A stretch of 64,000 nucleotides of DNA from Physcomitrium patens (Eukaryota > Streptophyta > Bryopsida > Funariales > Funariaceae). The first letter of the stretch is position 1. Each line of letters starts with the position of its first letter. Shown here in pieces: positions 1 to 9,168 of the stretch. The DNA lies in NCBI RefSeq assembly GCF_000002425.4, contig NC_037259.1, forward strand, positions 5,895,208-5,959,207, given 5' to 3'. The notes beneath the pieces were generated by a model. The model was not told where the DNA came from, ran no database searches, and saw only the letters and a list, made by a program, of their open reading frames with translations. A program made the position numbers and the translations under genes.

Positions 1-1305
1 GGAGCTGCACATCCAGTGACTGTTTATATGGACCACAAGAATTTGGAGTACTTCATGACAGCTCGAATTTTGAATCGTCGTCAAGCTCGATGGAATATGT
101 CTCTATCACGATTTGACTTTATTATCACCTACCGCCCTAGAAAACAACAAGGATTATCTGACGCATTATCGAGGAGATTGTATCTTGCGCCAAAGGCTGG
201 AGAAGCAGCGTTTGATCAACAATGTACAACATTGTTGAAACCAGAAAAATTCAGGATTTTTGCTACTGTTGCAACTATCGATGATGGCTTCCTCAGCGAG
301 GTACGTACTGTGACCATTGAGGATTCTATAGCTCTTGACATCAAACAACGTGTCGATAATGACAAGTTTAAGGTGGAGGGAGATCTTCTATATTTTGAGG
401 AGCGGTTGTATATCCTGAAAGGACCAACTCGACTCCGAGTACTTCAATCTCGCCACGACTTTCCAGCTGCAGGACATTTTGGATTCAACAAGACTTTGGA
501 GCTCATTTCACGAGATTTTTGGTGGCCCCAAATGTGGAAGGATGTGAAGGAATTTGTCTTTTCTTGTGATGTTTGTTCAAGATCCAAGATCTCTCGACAT
601 CGTCCGTATAGACTTCTCCAACCATTGCCTATTCCGCATCGACCATGGTCTTCAGTTTCTATGGACTTCATTATGGACCTACCGCCATCGAATTCATTTG
701 ACAGCATCTTTGTTGTGGTGGATCGATTTACAAAGATGGCGCATTTTGTGCCTTGCAAGAATACATCGTCAAATGAAGACACCGCAAGACTCTTTTTTGA
801 TAACATATATCGTTATCATGGCCTACCAGATGATATCGTGTCGGATCGAGGTACTCAATTTGTATCCAAGTTTTGGAGGTCCCTCTTTGAGATATTGAAG
901 GTGGATATTAAGCTCTCTTCGGCTTTTCATCCTCAAACTGACGGTCAAACGGAGCTGGTGAATCAAGTTTTGGAGCAATATTTACGATACAGCATCAACT
1001 ATCAACAAGATGATTGGACTGCATATCTACCGCTTGCTGAGTTCGCATACAACAACACTTTTCATGCGTCAACTCAACAAACACCATTCTTCTCCAACTA
1101 CGGATACCACCCCAAGCTCGATTTATTGAGTTCTTCAGCAAATAACAACCCAGCAGCTGAAGGATTTGTAAAGCAACTATCGGAGCTTCAAGCAACGTTG
1201 AAGCTTCAATTGCAATCTACCCAAGAGAGTTACAAGGCATCTGCAGATAAATATCGAAATGAGGTGCCTACTTTTAAAGTTGGAAGTAAAGTATGGCTTC
1301 TTTGA
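1..1305 (+). CDS. RNase H (end) and integrase of chromovirus A, partial
   Basis: The frame is open from base 1 to a TGA at 1303-1305. RNase H residues come first (DHKNLEYF near residue 11, LSDALSRR near 50). The integrase zinc-binding part follows, with H-x7-H around residues 150-158 and CDVC near 190. The catalytic core has its first Asp in SMDFIMDLP, the second in SDRGTQF and the Glu in HPQTDGQTE. All three catalytic residues are present, so the core looks competent. Compared with C it has about a dozen amino-acid changes (for example SMDFITDLP to SMDFIMDLP, and QTER to QTEL), most of which look derived in A. The TGA falls after VWLL, where relatives read Arg, and separates the chromodomain from the integrase. 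Confidence 0.9.
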   Translation, partial: GAAHPVTVYMDHKNLEYFMTARILNRRQARWNMSLSRFDFIITYRPRKQQGLSDALSRRLYLAPKAGEAAFDQQCTTLLKPEKFRIFATVATIDDGFLSEVRTVTIEDSIALDIKQRVDNDKFKVEGDLLYFEERLYILKGPTRLRVLQSRHDFPAAGHFGFNKTLELISRDFWWPQMWKDVKEFVFSCDVCSRSKISRHRPYRLLQPLPIPHRPWSSVSMDFIMDLPPSNSFDSIFVVVDRFTKMAHFVPCKNTSSNEDTARLFFDNIYRYHGLPDDIVSDRGTQFVSKFWRSLFEILKVDIKLSSAFHPQTDGQTELVNQVLEQYLRYSINYQQDDWTAYLPLAEFAYNNTFHASTQQTPFFSNYGYHPKLDLLSSSANNNPAAEGFVKQLSELQATLKLQLQSTQESYKASADKYRNEVPTFKVGSKVWLL

Positions 1306-1719
1306 CGGAATATCAAGACCAAGCGGCCACGTGACAAATTGGACTATCGGAGATTAGGGCCATTTGTTATCGAGAAGCAGATCAATCCGGTGGCATATCG
1401 TCTCGAGTTACCAGCTACTATGAAGGTACATCCAGTCTTTCACGTGTCTTTGTTGGAACCTTATCGAGAGTCAGCTTTTCCCCAAAGAGTACAAAGTCCG
1501 CCACCAAGTATCGAAATTGAAAACCATGAGGAATACGAGGTGGAAAAGGTACTAGATTCACGGCGTAATAGGAGAAAATTGGAGTATTTAGTGCATTGGA
1601 GTGGATACGACATCAATGAACGAACGTGGGAGCGTGCCGAAAATCTTGCCAATGTACCAAAAAAGGTACAAGAATTTCATCAACGATATCCTCATAAACC
1701 TAAGCCGATTCAACGATAG
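1306..1719 (+). CDS. Integrase C-terminal GPY/F module and chromodomain of A
   Basis: This continues the integrase frame after the TGA at 1303-1305; the first in-frame ATG is at 1339. It starts with the module seen in Ty3 integrases (YRRLGPFVIEKQINPVAYRL), followed by HPVFHVSLLEPY. A chromodomain follows, with EEYEVEKVLDS, LEYLVHW and ERTWE, which keep the aromatic positions that bind methyl-lysine in HP1-type domains. The inferred role is targeting of integration to heterochromatin. It ends in a basic tail. Either the TGA is read through, the module is made separately from the ATG at 1339, or this copy is simply dead. Confidence 0.85.
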   Translation, partial: RNIKTKRPRDKLDYRRLGPFVIEKQINPVAYRLELPATMKVHPVFHVSLLEPYRESAFPQRVQSPPPSIEIENHEEYEVEKVLDSRRNRRKLEYLVHWSGYDINERTWERAENLANVPKKVQEFHQRYPHKPKPIQR

Positions 1720-1751
1720 CTTCTTGCTGAAGCTTGCTCATCAAGTAGCAT

Positions 1752-1766
1752 AAAAAGGGGGGAGGG
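1752..1766 (+). other. Internal polypurine tract between pol and the small ORF
   Basis: A 15-nt purine run (AAAAAGGGGGGAGGG) lies 33 nt after the pol stop and about 80 nt before the small ORF. It is a stronger purine tract than the one adjoining the LTR at 2230-2243. The same tract is found in C (34756-34770, minus strand). It could act as a second plus-strand primer, which is inference. Confidence 0.5.
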
Positions 1767-1845
1767 CACCTCCAAAACCCATAGTTCGATAGTGTAGAAC
1801 TTTGTTAGCAACTATAGTTTGCTCTCATCATTTTAGCCTTTGGAC

Positions 1846-2193
1846 ATGGATAGTCAAGATACTACACTTGTTATGTCATCTCAAGCGACTAGCTCACGAA
1901 GACGACCGCGAGATGAAGAACGGCCTGCACCACGACGACGTCGGAGGATACCGAGCAACAGATCGCTAGTAATTGTATTTGAGGTCGAGCCTGCCTACGA
2001 CGGTCAGCCAGAAGGTGTGTTTGGAGGACAGTTTCACAATGAAGACACAGAAGTCCATGCTTGGTCAGAGGTTGAAGGTGTTGGTCACTACCGTTGGCTC
2101 CAAGGGCCGATGAATCATTTGCCTCCCGAACAACAATTGGAATTCATAGCGGATGTGATGCGACAGATTTTCATTTTCTTGCGTTGGTATTGA
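1846..2193 (+). CDS. Accessory 3' ORF of chromovirus A, unknown function
   Basis: A 115-residue ORF lies between pol and the 3' LTR, where other retroelements carry env or accessory genes. I do not recognise the protein. The N-terminal third is basic (SSRRRPRDEERPAPRRRRR), and the rest is a compact domain with SLVIVFEVEP, HAWSEVEG, GHYRWLQGPMNHLP and a C-terminal helix-like end. There is no signal peptide or membrane segment, which argues against env. The ORF is intact, identical in length in C, and has homologues at the same place in E, B, G, F1, F2 and H. The start is the ATG at 1846. Expression would need a spliced or subgenomic RNA or internal initiation. The basic arm suggests nucleic-acid binding, by inference only. 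Confidence 0.75.
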   Translation: MDSQDTTLVMSSQATSSRRRPRDEERPAPRRRRRIPSNRSLVIVFEVEPAYDGQPEGVFGGQFHNEDTEVHAWSEVEGVGHYRWLQGPMNHLPPEQQLEFIADVMRQIFIFLRWY

Positions 2194-2229
2194 CTGATAA
2201 CAACATTGCTTCTTGGAGACCTCGAAGTT

Positions 2230-2243
2230 AGAAGAGGAGGTGA
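2230..2243 (+). other. Polypurine tract of A
   Basis: The purine-rich AGAAGAGGAGGTGA sits directly before the 3' LTR start TGTTATGG, in the normal position of the plus-strand primer. Confidence 0.7.
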
Positions 2244-2261
2244 TGTTATGGACATACATTA

Positions 2262-2404
2262 GAAGATTCTTTGAATATTCTTCTAGAATATTCTCTAAAT
2301 ATTCTCTAGAGATTCTTTTAGAAGGTTCTAGAAGATTCTTAGAATATTCCCTAAAGATTCTGTTAGAAGGTTCTAGAATATTCTTAGAAGGTTCTAGAAT
2401 ATTC
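2262..2404 (+). promoter_or_regulatory. Array of heat-shock-element-like GAA/TTC units in U3
   Basis: Alternating GAA and TTC triplets spaced by 2 nt match the HSF-binding consensus. Four-unit runs are found at 2321-2338 (GAAGGTTCTAGAAGATTC), 2366-2383 and 2387-2404, with more dyads around them, all upstream of the TATA box. Heat-induced use is inferred from the motif alone. Confidence 0.55.
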
Positions 2405-2508
2405 TGATAGATTCTAGGAAGTTGCTCGAGAAGTTTCCTAATTAGTAGAAGTTGTTGGAGAAGCGTCCTAGTTAGCGGAAGTAGCTCGAGAAGCTTCCTA
2501 TTCAGTAG

Positions 2509-2551
2509 TATATATAGGAGTCGAGGCTGAAGGGTTCTTCAGTCTCGACAA
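2509..2551 (+). promoter_or_regulatory. TATA box and predicted RNA 5' end of A LTR
   Basis: TATATATA lies at 2509-2516. About 31 nt downstream is a CA dinucleotide followed by AGTCTCGACAA (2541-2551), the 11-mer whose reverse complement adjoins the 5' LTR in the sister element C. An imperfect inverted repeat (GTCGAGGCTGAAG / CTTCAGTCTCGAC) spans this site. Confidence 0.6.
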
Positions 2552-2708
2552 CACATCTCTTGGAGTTCTAGCTCACCTTTTTGGTGTTGTTCTTGTACTC
2601 ATCTGTTTAATCTAGTTCTGCCACTTCTTCTTGAACTTCTTGTTAGATTTCAAGTCTGTATTTTGTGTCCGTGACACTAGCTCTCCGATCCAAAAAACCT
2701 CGATCTCC

Positions 2709-2727
2709 AAAAAAAAAAAAAAAAAAA
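2709..2727 (+). repeat. Poly(A) run
   Basis: Nineteen A residues lie in the short segment (2677-2732) between the 3' LTR of A and an old LTR fragment. I see nothing else in that segment. Confidence 0.9.
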
Positions 2728-2732
2728 GAACC

Positions 2733-3462
2733 CCCTTAAACTTATTCTCCTCCTAACCTTATCCTCTGAACTTCTATAATCTTCCGTCTTGGATCCGGAA
2801 TTGGCTCCCATCGTCAAAGCTTAGATCCGAAATCGGCTCCTGTCGTCATAGCTTAGATCCGAAATTGGCTCTCGCCGTCAGAGCTTACTCCCCCATTTTT
2901 ACCTTTAAGAGATCCTTTTATCGAAAACAACGTTCCCTGAAACGGCACAGAAAATAAGACAGCCTGAAACAGAATCGAAACCCCGTAATCGAGTCCACAT
3001 TGAGTCATCCGACCAATTCAAGTCTCATATTGGGTAAGATGCCCGTAGTAACTTGGATGTTCCCGTAATCGGATCAAATTGGTCCTTCGCGTCAAACTAG
3101 CTGAGGCTCGTAGTAAGTCCTGAATTTTTCCGTAATTAGACTGCATTGGATTGCCCTACCAATGCAGGTCTCAAATTGGACAAGAGGACCGAGATTGGAT
3201 TCTTGAAATTGGATCCAATTGGCTCTTCGAACTAGGCTCACCAGTCGTGTGAATTGGTCCTTTCTCTTCCTGCTGACTCCTGTTAATAGAATCGAATGGA
3301 GCATTTCAGTATGCCCCGGCTGACTGTAATGGGGTGACAGAACCTGGCCACTCAATATTTGCACTGGAGTTGGTCGTTGCTCCCAATATTCGAGGTAACT
3401 GAATATTAATAAAAGTCCCTTTTCTTTATATTTTCACGGTATACTCGTGTTACAACACGACA
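2733..3462 (-). repeat. Truncated, diverged D-type LTR (minus)
   Basis: Read on the minus strand it begins TGTCGTGTTGTAACACGAG, the exact start of the D LTRs (41966, 47110), and stays alignable over about 600 bp before it is cut at the left. Unlike D it holds a 32-bp unit repeated three times (2788-2883), each with a GGATCCGRAATTGGCTC-like core. Many point changes mark it as much older than D. Confidence 0.82.
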
Positions 3463-3690
3463 CTGTTGCAGACAGATTGATCATTATGCTAGTGAATGTC
3501 TCAATCTGAAAGCTAGTGATAATTACGTGCCAATGTGTGGGAATAGCAAGTAGTTGGGGCATACTTATCAACAATATAATGCTCCATTCAATTTCAATAA
3601 TCGAGATCAGTAGATACAAAGCCAAGGAAAAATTGAGGAGATAAATCAAGGTCCTCAAGATTCTCGAGTAAATTGGATGGAATGTGTTCA
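3463..3690 (+). pseudogene. Possible gag zinc-knuckle remnant
   Basis: One plus frame reads two degraded CCHC-like knuckles (CRQIDHYASEC, then MCGNSK and LGHTYQQ across a stop), the pattern of a Ty3-type nucleocapsid. Two in-frame stops are visible. It lies between the minus LTR fragment and the plus LTR remnant and may be an internal piece of the same old element. Weak call. Confidence 0.35.
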
Positions 3691-5029
3691 AGCCATTCTT
3701 ATCAAGAGTTGGCAAAAGGAAAAAGGGCCAATTCAACATTGGAGTGAGCCTAATGTGAAGGACCAATTTGATCCAATTATGAGGACATCTAATCCAGGTC
3801 CTGTTATGGGCCTCTTACCGAGTATGAGACCTGACTCAATTGAGCATCCCAATGAGGTCCAGATTGCGGAGGCTTCAGTTCCATTTCTAGCTGTTCTGTT
3901 CTCTATACCGTTTCGAAGAAACGTCCTTTCTATGGAAAGATCTTCTTAGAGGCAGGAATTCCATGGAAGTGCGGTCTGCTGTTCCAATTTCGAGTCCAAG
4001 GCTGAAGAATGGAGGACCTCACAGAGTTAAAAGAGAAGAAAAGAAAAAAAAGAGGGTATTTGAGGATCGGAATTTTGGAGTCAGAAAGCTAGCTTTAAGT
4101 TCCTTTGAAAGGTATAAGATTTGGTTTCATACGGTTTGGGAGGACTTTGCAATTGTTGTTCATAATCAATGTTTGTATTAGTGATTTGGATTTTTTGTAA
4201 TAAAGTTAGGACTAGTACTCTTGACTGTTTTGTGTAATTGAAGAAACATCTGTAGTTGAAATATTAGAGATATTTAGATGGTTAAGTATACCAAGTGCAT
4301 GCAAAATTTTGTATTAATCTAACGGTATAGATAGAGGATATTTAATCATTAATACAAAGAGGTATTAGAAGTTGGCAGATTGGGGTTGTTTAGGGTTTCT
4401 ATAATATCTAGAGATCTATTAGCTAGAATAAGGTGAATTTTAACATAGTAAGTCGAAGACTTAAAGGCAAAGCTGCAGATAAAATTTGAATGAGATTTAG
4501 CAGTTGGAGAAGGAGGAATTACAATTCAAAGTTTGTCATCAACTTTCTAGGCAGTGGTGAAAGGATATCAATGTGGATTTATGGCATTTTCTTGCAATCT
4601 ATAAGTTGGAATGGATTGAAACTTCTTGAGCATTTAAAAGACTTGCAACGACACTAATAGTAGAAGTTTTACAACAATCCAACGGTCAGATTGAGAATTA
4701 CAACTTACTGAAGCTTGTTGTCTAGGGTTATGGTTTAAAAATTAAAAGATTAAAAATTAAAAATTTAAAAAATAATAATACTAATAAAAATAAATTAAAA
4801 TAAAATAACAAAGGAACAAAAAATTGTACTTATATTAGCTTGAAATTATTAAAAATAGTATTTCTAAGCACTTTATATTGTGATTAAGCTTTTACATTGA
4901 AATCCGAAATAGTTTGTACTTAAATGGTTGAAACCCACTAGACTATTTGAATACTTTCAAAATATTGTATTATCTTCCACCACCAGATGCTCGGTGCGTT
5001 TTCAAGTAAGATAGCATGTAATACGACAA
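3691..5029 (+). repeat. Old D-type LTR remnant (plus)
   Basis: It is alignable with the 3' half of the D LTR: the stretch with TACTCTTGACTGTTTTGTG at about 4217 and the end GTAATACGACA at 5029 both match. The 5' end is not clear, and about 550 bp near the 3' end are not matched in D. It lies inside the RT region of F1, which resumes at 5030, so it inserted there. Confidence 0.6.
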
Positions 5030-6367
5030 CGGATATCCTGCCAAAGCATTGCCCTTACAATTGTACAATTGACCTTCAAGAAGGTACTCAACCACCATTT
5101 AGATCTATGAGCTTATGACTTTAAAAGAGTATATTGATAAAATATAGCTAAAAAATTTATTCAACATTTTAAGTTGCTAGTTGGTACTCTGATATTATTT
5201 GTGGAGATAAAAAATGGATCTTTATGGATGTGTATCAATTATTACGATCTTAATAAAATTATGATAAAAAATTGATATCTATTGCCATTGATATTCAAAC
5301 TTCTTGATCAACTTAGCTAAGCAAAGAACTTTACAAAGATTGATCTATAAGGTAAGTATAATTTTGTATGCATTAAAGAGAGAGATAAATGAAAGACATC
5401 ATTTTGCACTAGGTATGGACATTATGAATACAATGTCATGCCTTTTGGACTTACCAATATACCAGCCATATTCCAACAATTAATGAATGATATATTTTGT
5501 GAGCATCTTAATGACTTTATTATAATTTATTTAGATGATAATCTAATCATTTCAAAAAATCCGAAAGACGACAAAAAAATATATCTGCCTTGTGTTAGAA
5601 AAACTATGAAGTGCTCGACTATATGCAAAACTAGAAAAGTGTGTATTTCATGCACCTCAAGACAAATTTGTTGGATATATTAATTCCAATAAAGGTCTTT
5701 TTATGGATCTAAAGAAGATACAAGCAATCATCGATTGGAAAAAGCAAAAATTGTACGTGATATTCAATACTTTTTTGAATTTATAAACTTCTACAAGGAT
5801 TTTATTAAAAATTATTCCAAGATTGTTGCTCCGCTAACATAGTTGATATGCAATGATAAGGTAGATTAGGACCTCGTAGCAGAGAAAGCTTAAAAGATGA
5901 TTTTATAAGAATTCCAATTTTGATACATTCAAATTTTAACAAGCGCTACTTTATGGAGACTAATGCCTCAAACTTTGTATTAGGACCAATTTTGTTGCAA
6001 TATAGAGAAGATAACAAACTTCACCTAATTTCATTCTATTCTAGAAAATTCTCAGTGATAGAAATCAACTATAAAATCCACAATAAAGAGTTATTTGCCA
6101 TTGTAGATTCTTTCCAAGAATGGCACCACTTTCTTAAAGGTGCCTTTCATTAAGTGACTGTATATATAGATCACAAGAATTTTGAATACTTCATGTCAAC
6201 TTGAGTCTTGAAGTACTACCAAGCACATAGAAATATATCTTTATCACAATTTAACTTTTACATCATGTATCGATCCGAGATCCAACAAAGATTATCAGAT
6301 GCATTATCAAGACATTTCTATCTTGAACCAAAAGAAAGCGAGGTACTATATGATCAACAACGAGTAT
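5030..6367 (+). pseudogene. RT and RNase H remnant of F1
   Basis: It starts just after the RT N-terminal region (PKHCPYNCTIDLQEG). RT is recognisable by [16 protein letters not shown] near 5410 and by YLDD in IIYLDDNLI near 5525. RNase H follows (METNASNFVLG near 5950, NYKIHNKELFAIVDSFQEW near 6068, YIDHKNFEYF near 6160). Several stops and frameshifts make it inactive. The coding match stops at 6367, where a solo LTR begins, and resumes at 9164. Confidence 0.85.
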
Positions 6368-9163
6368 TGTGAGCATAATTAAAAGCTCCAATGGTTAGCT
6401 ATAATTCTTTTGTAATTTTTAACATATTTTTACTAATTTTAATGCTAATATAAATAATTAATAGATCCAAATTAGTTTTTAGTTAATTATGACATTGATC
6501 ATATCTTTAGGTTGTTAATTAGATTGATACTTCTAATTAGTAGATTGATTGACTATTTTAAAATTCAAAAGAAAAAATAGTAAATTTAGAAGGTCTATGA
6601 TTTTTTTTTTCTTGAATTACTTTAAATATTTTTTTAATAATAAAACTATAATTTTAGTAGAATTTCTCTTCTAATTCTTAGGAATTATATCTTAAATTAA
6701 TCCACAATCTTAATTTTCAATCCAAAAGCTAATTTCTAATTTGAGTATGGTTAGAAAGTGCCTTAAATCTAATTATTCTATCTTCTTAATTAATTTTGAA
6801 GATTTTTAAGCTTAAATTTTATTTTATAATTTAATTGGATTAAAAATATAATGTTTAATTTTTAAATTAATGATGATCTTAAAAAGATTGAGACAAGCTA
6901 AATTTTTTGTGGAGTTTCCTCTCATAGTGATTTTAATCACTACTTGAAGTTGAAAAAAAAAAAAAAAAAAAATTGGAAAAAATCACCAATTCATGGCCAA
7001 TTTGCAATTAGATTTTAGATTTGCCAAGAGCTCATGCTTAAGGGAGTTTAAATTGAAGAATGGTGATTATGAAGGCTTTGATGGCAAGAACCCTTGCTGA
7101 TTTCCAAGTAGGCTAATTAGAATTAGAATCGTAGTTAAAATTTATAACTAAATTAGTAAATTAATTAATTCTTATGATTTTGAACTCAGATTTGGGCTTG
7201 TGAATAATTGATCCTAGGATAAAAATATGTTTTAGAGACATTGGTGGTATTAGTTTCACCAAAAAGATGTTAGTTTTTGAGTTCTAGGCATTTCTAGCCT
7301 TGAAATTGTAGTTGGGCTGAGAATTATTGAAGACCCTTGTTCTTAGTTAGGAATTTTCCAATTTTGATAGTAGAGATGTGTCTACCACTTTTGGACCTCC
7401 TCCCACTTGGTTAAGAGGGCTTTGGTGACTGAGATCCTTCTCTCTCTCTCCATCTTCTTGTGGCGAAGCCATGGCAAAATGTTCCTCCAACTTGTGAATG
7501 CAAATCTTCTTCTTTAAACTTATCTAGCCTTAGTTTTAACTCGCTCAGTCTATCTCTTTTTATTTTCTTTCTATGAAATTTTGTAAACAGAATCTACTCA
7601 TCTTAAACTTTGTAACGGCATAAACCATGCTTGATTTGAAGTTGTGACGAATTTTTGGCGAGTTTCCAAGATGGCAAGGATCTACTGCCTTGGCAATGTA
7701 AAAGCATCGACTTAAAAAATCTATAACTCGGTGACCTCTGACTCAACTTTGATGTGGATTGTTGAAATGAATGCACTCTAAAGCTAAGTCTACTTAAAAA
7801 CTTAAATCACTAATTCACGATCTATATCAAATTTTTAATAAATTTTTAAATGCGAAGGGATCTGCTGCCTCAGCAGCGTTGAACAACCAGTTTTGAAAAA
7901 TTTTATCTTAGTACTTACTTACATTCTTTTGCTGAAATTTGTTGGAAAAGGAAATCTACTAAGTGTGGTTTTAGGAAAAATTATACTTGTCAATTTTAAA
8001 CTATTGACTGATTTTTAGTGAATTTTTAAGTAGAAGGGGGTCTGCTGCCTAGGCAGCTCAAGTCGCCTTGCTTTGAAAACACACACCTCGAATGTCAAAC
8101 CTCGGATCACAAAGAAATTTGGTAGATAGGAGCAACTCTATGTCAACCTCAACAATAAAAAATTTCAAGTGCATAGGAGCTTTGTGGAATCGTTAGAAAA
8201 TTTTTGAATGACAAGGGATTTGCTGCCTTCAACTTGGCATACTCTAAGTAAGTTTTTCTTCCCTAATCACCCTCTAATCACATCCCTTAGCACCTAAATT
8301 GCTATATTATCACTCATTTGTCTTATTACCATCAATTTATATTATTTAATAATTTCAAAGAACTTTTATCTCACTTGGAAATTAATCTTAAATTCTTATC
8401 TTTCCATCCATTCTTACCTTTAAGGATAAAATAAAAATAAATAAATAAATAAAAATTAATCTGATCTTTTAATTTTTTTCCTATTTCTTTTAACCTTAAC
8501 CTTTTAACTTTAACTTTTAATCTTCAACTTTAAACTTTTACTTTTAAACTTCAACTTTTACTTTTGTTACTTTTAAACTTTCACTTAACTTTTAATTATT
8601 AATTCTAACTTAAATTTTAATTTTTTAATTTAATTTAATTTTATTTTATTTATTTTAATTTTTTATCTTTTAACTTTCATCTTTTATCTTTATAAAAATC
8701 TTAACATCATGTTCATGCTGAACTTAAATATTTAAGACTGTTTATTACTGAATTTCTAATTTTATAAAAATGTTTTGTCATAAAAACTTCATCCGTAGAT
8801 AACTTCTTATATAGAACTCCGATTTACATGTTTAATATTACTTTTGAAAGCCTTAGATTAGCACTCTAGTATGGTATTCATTATTTTTATTTTATTTTAT
8901 TCTAATTCATAATTTTCAGAGTTTAAGTTTGATAGAATAAGTCTTGGAAGGCACTTAACTAAATGAACTAAAAATGCTAAAAATTAAATCATAAAAAATG
9001 TAACTAACTTGTTGTGTTGTTGGATTAATCTTGATTATTACCTCATTTTGGTTTTCCTATCTTATAGATGATTTGCATCTCTACATTAATTAATATTGGG
9101 CTTTGATGTAAGTTATGATCTAATTAAATCAAATTTAAGTGAAAGGAGAAAAATCCACTCACA
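6368..9163 (+). mobile_element. Solo LTR Y (2.8 kb) in F1
   Basis: The segment starts TGTGAGCATAATT and ends ATCCACTCACA, giving TG..CA ends with a 6-bp inverted terminus. It is flanked by AGTAT (6363-6367) and AGTAG (9164-9168), a 5-bp target-site duplication with one change. F2 has the uninterrupted reading at the same point (AGTAACCTTG). It carries no coding sequence, a 19-nt poly(A) (6953-6971) and a block of about 180-bp tandem repeats. A solo LTR of a large-LTR element is the best reading, since no other copy lies in the window. Confidence 0.72.
7640..8250 (+). repeat. Tandem repeat, period about 180 bp, inside solo LTR Y
   Basis: Four units share the core TCTGCTGCCTNGGCAG, placed at 7681, 7861, 8041 and 8219, so the period is 180, 180 and 178. 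Upstream of each core the text ATTTTTR-GAATTTTTAA recurs. In the third unit the core is a perfect palindrome (GCTGCCTAGGCAGC). Between cores the units are diverged. Confidence 0.75.
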
Positions 9164-9168
9164 AGTAG

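Larger units (their letters stand above)
1..2676 (+). mobile_element. Chromovirus A, 3' part (Ty3/gypsy)
   Basis: This is the 3' part of a Ty3/gypsy chromovirus; its 5' LTR, gag, protease and RT lie left of the window. In order it holds the end of RNase H, integrase, a GPY/F-type module, a chromodomain, a separate small ORF, a polypurine tract and a 3' LTR ending in TGACA at 2676. It is a near-identical inverted copy of the matching part of element C (33846-36530). A and C share a TGA between integrase and chromodomain, so they descend from one defective lineage. Confidence 0.93.
2244..2676 (+). repeat. 3' LTR of chromovirus A (433 bp)
   Basis: It begins TGTTATGGACATAC and ends GTGTCCGTGACA, with TG..CA termini. 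It has the same length as the left LTR of C (33846-34278). The U3 is packed with TTCTAGAA/GAATATTC motifs, and there is a TATA box near 2509. Confidence 0.92.

Noticed and set aside
1846..2193. Accessory ORF as an envelope gene
   Set aside because: No signal peptide, no transmembrane stretch and no cysteine-rich ectodomain; far too short.
3092..3364. 90-codon minus ORF in the old LTR
   Set aside because: It lies wholly in the D-type LTR fragment, so it is a chance frame.
4660..4730. Stretch resembling an integrase Glu motif (QSNGQIEN)
   Set aside because: Only a dozen residues in one frame, with no neighbouring integrase text; not enough to call.
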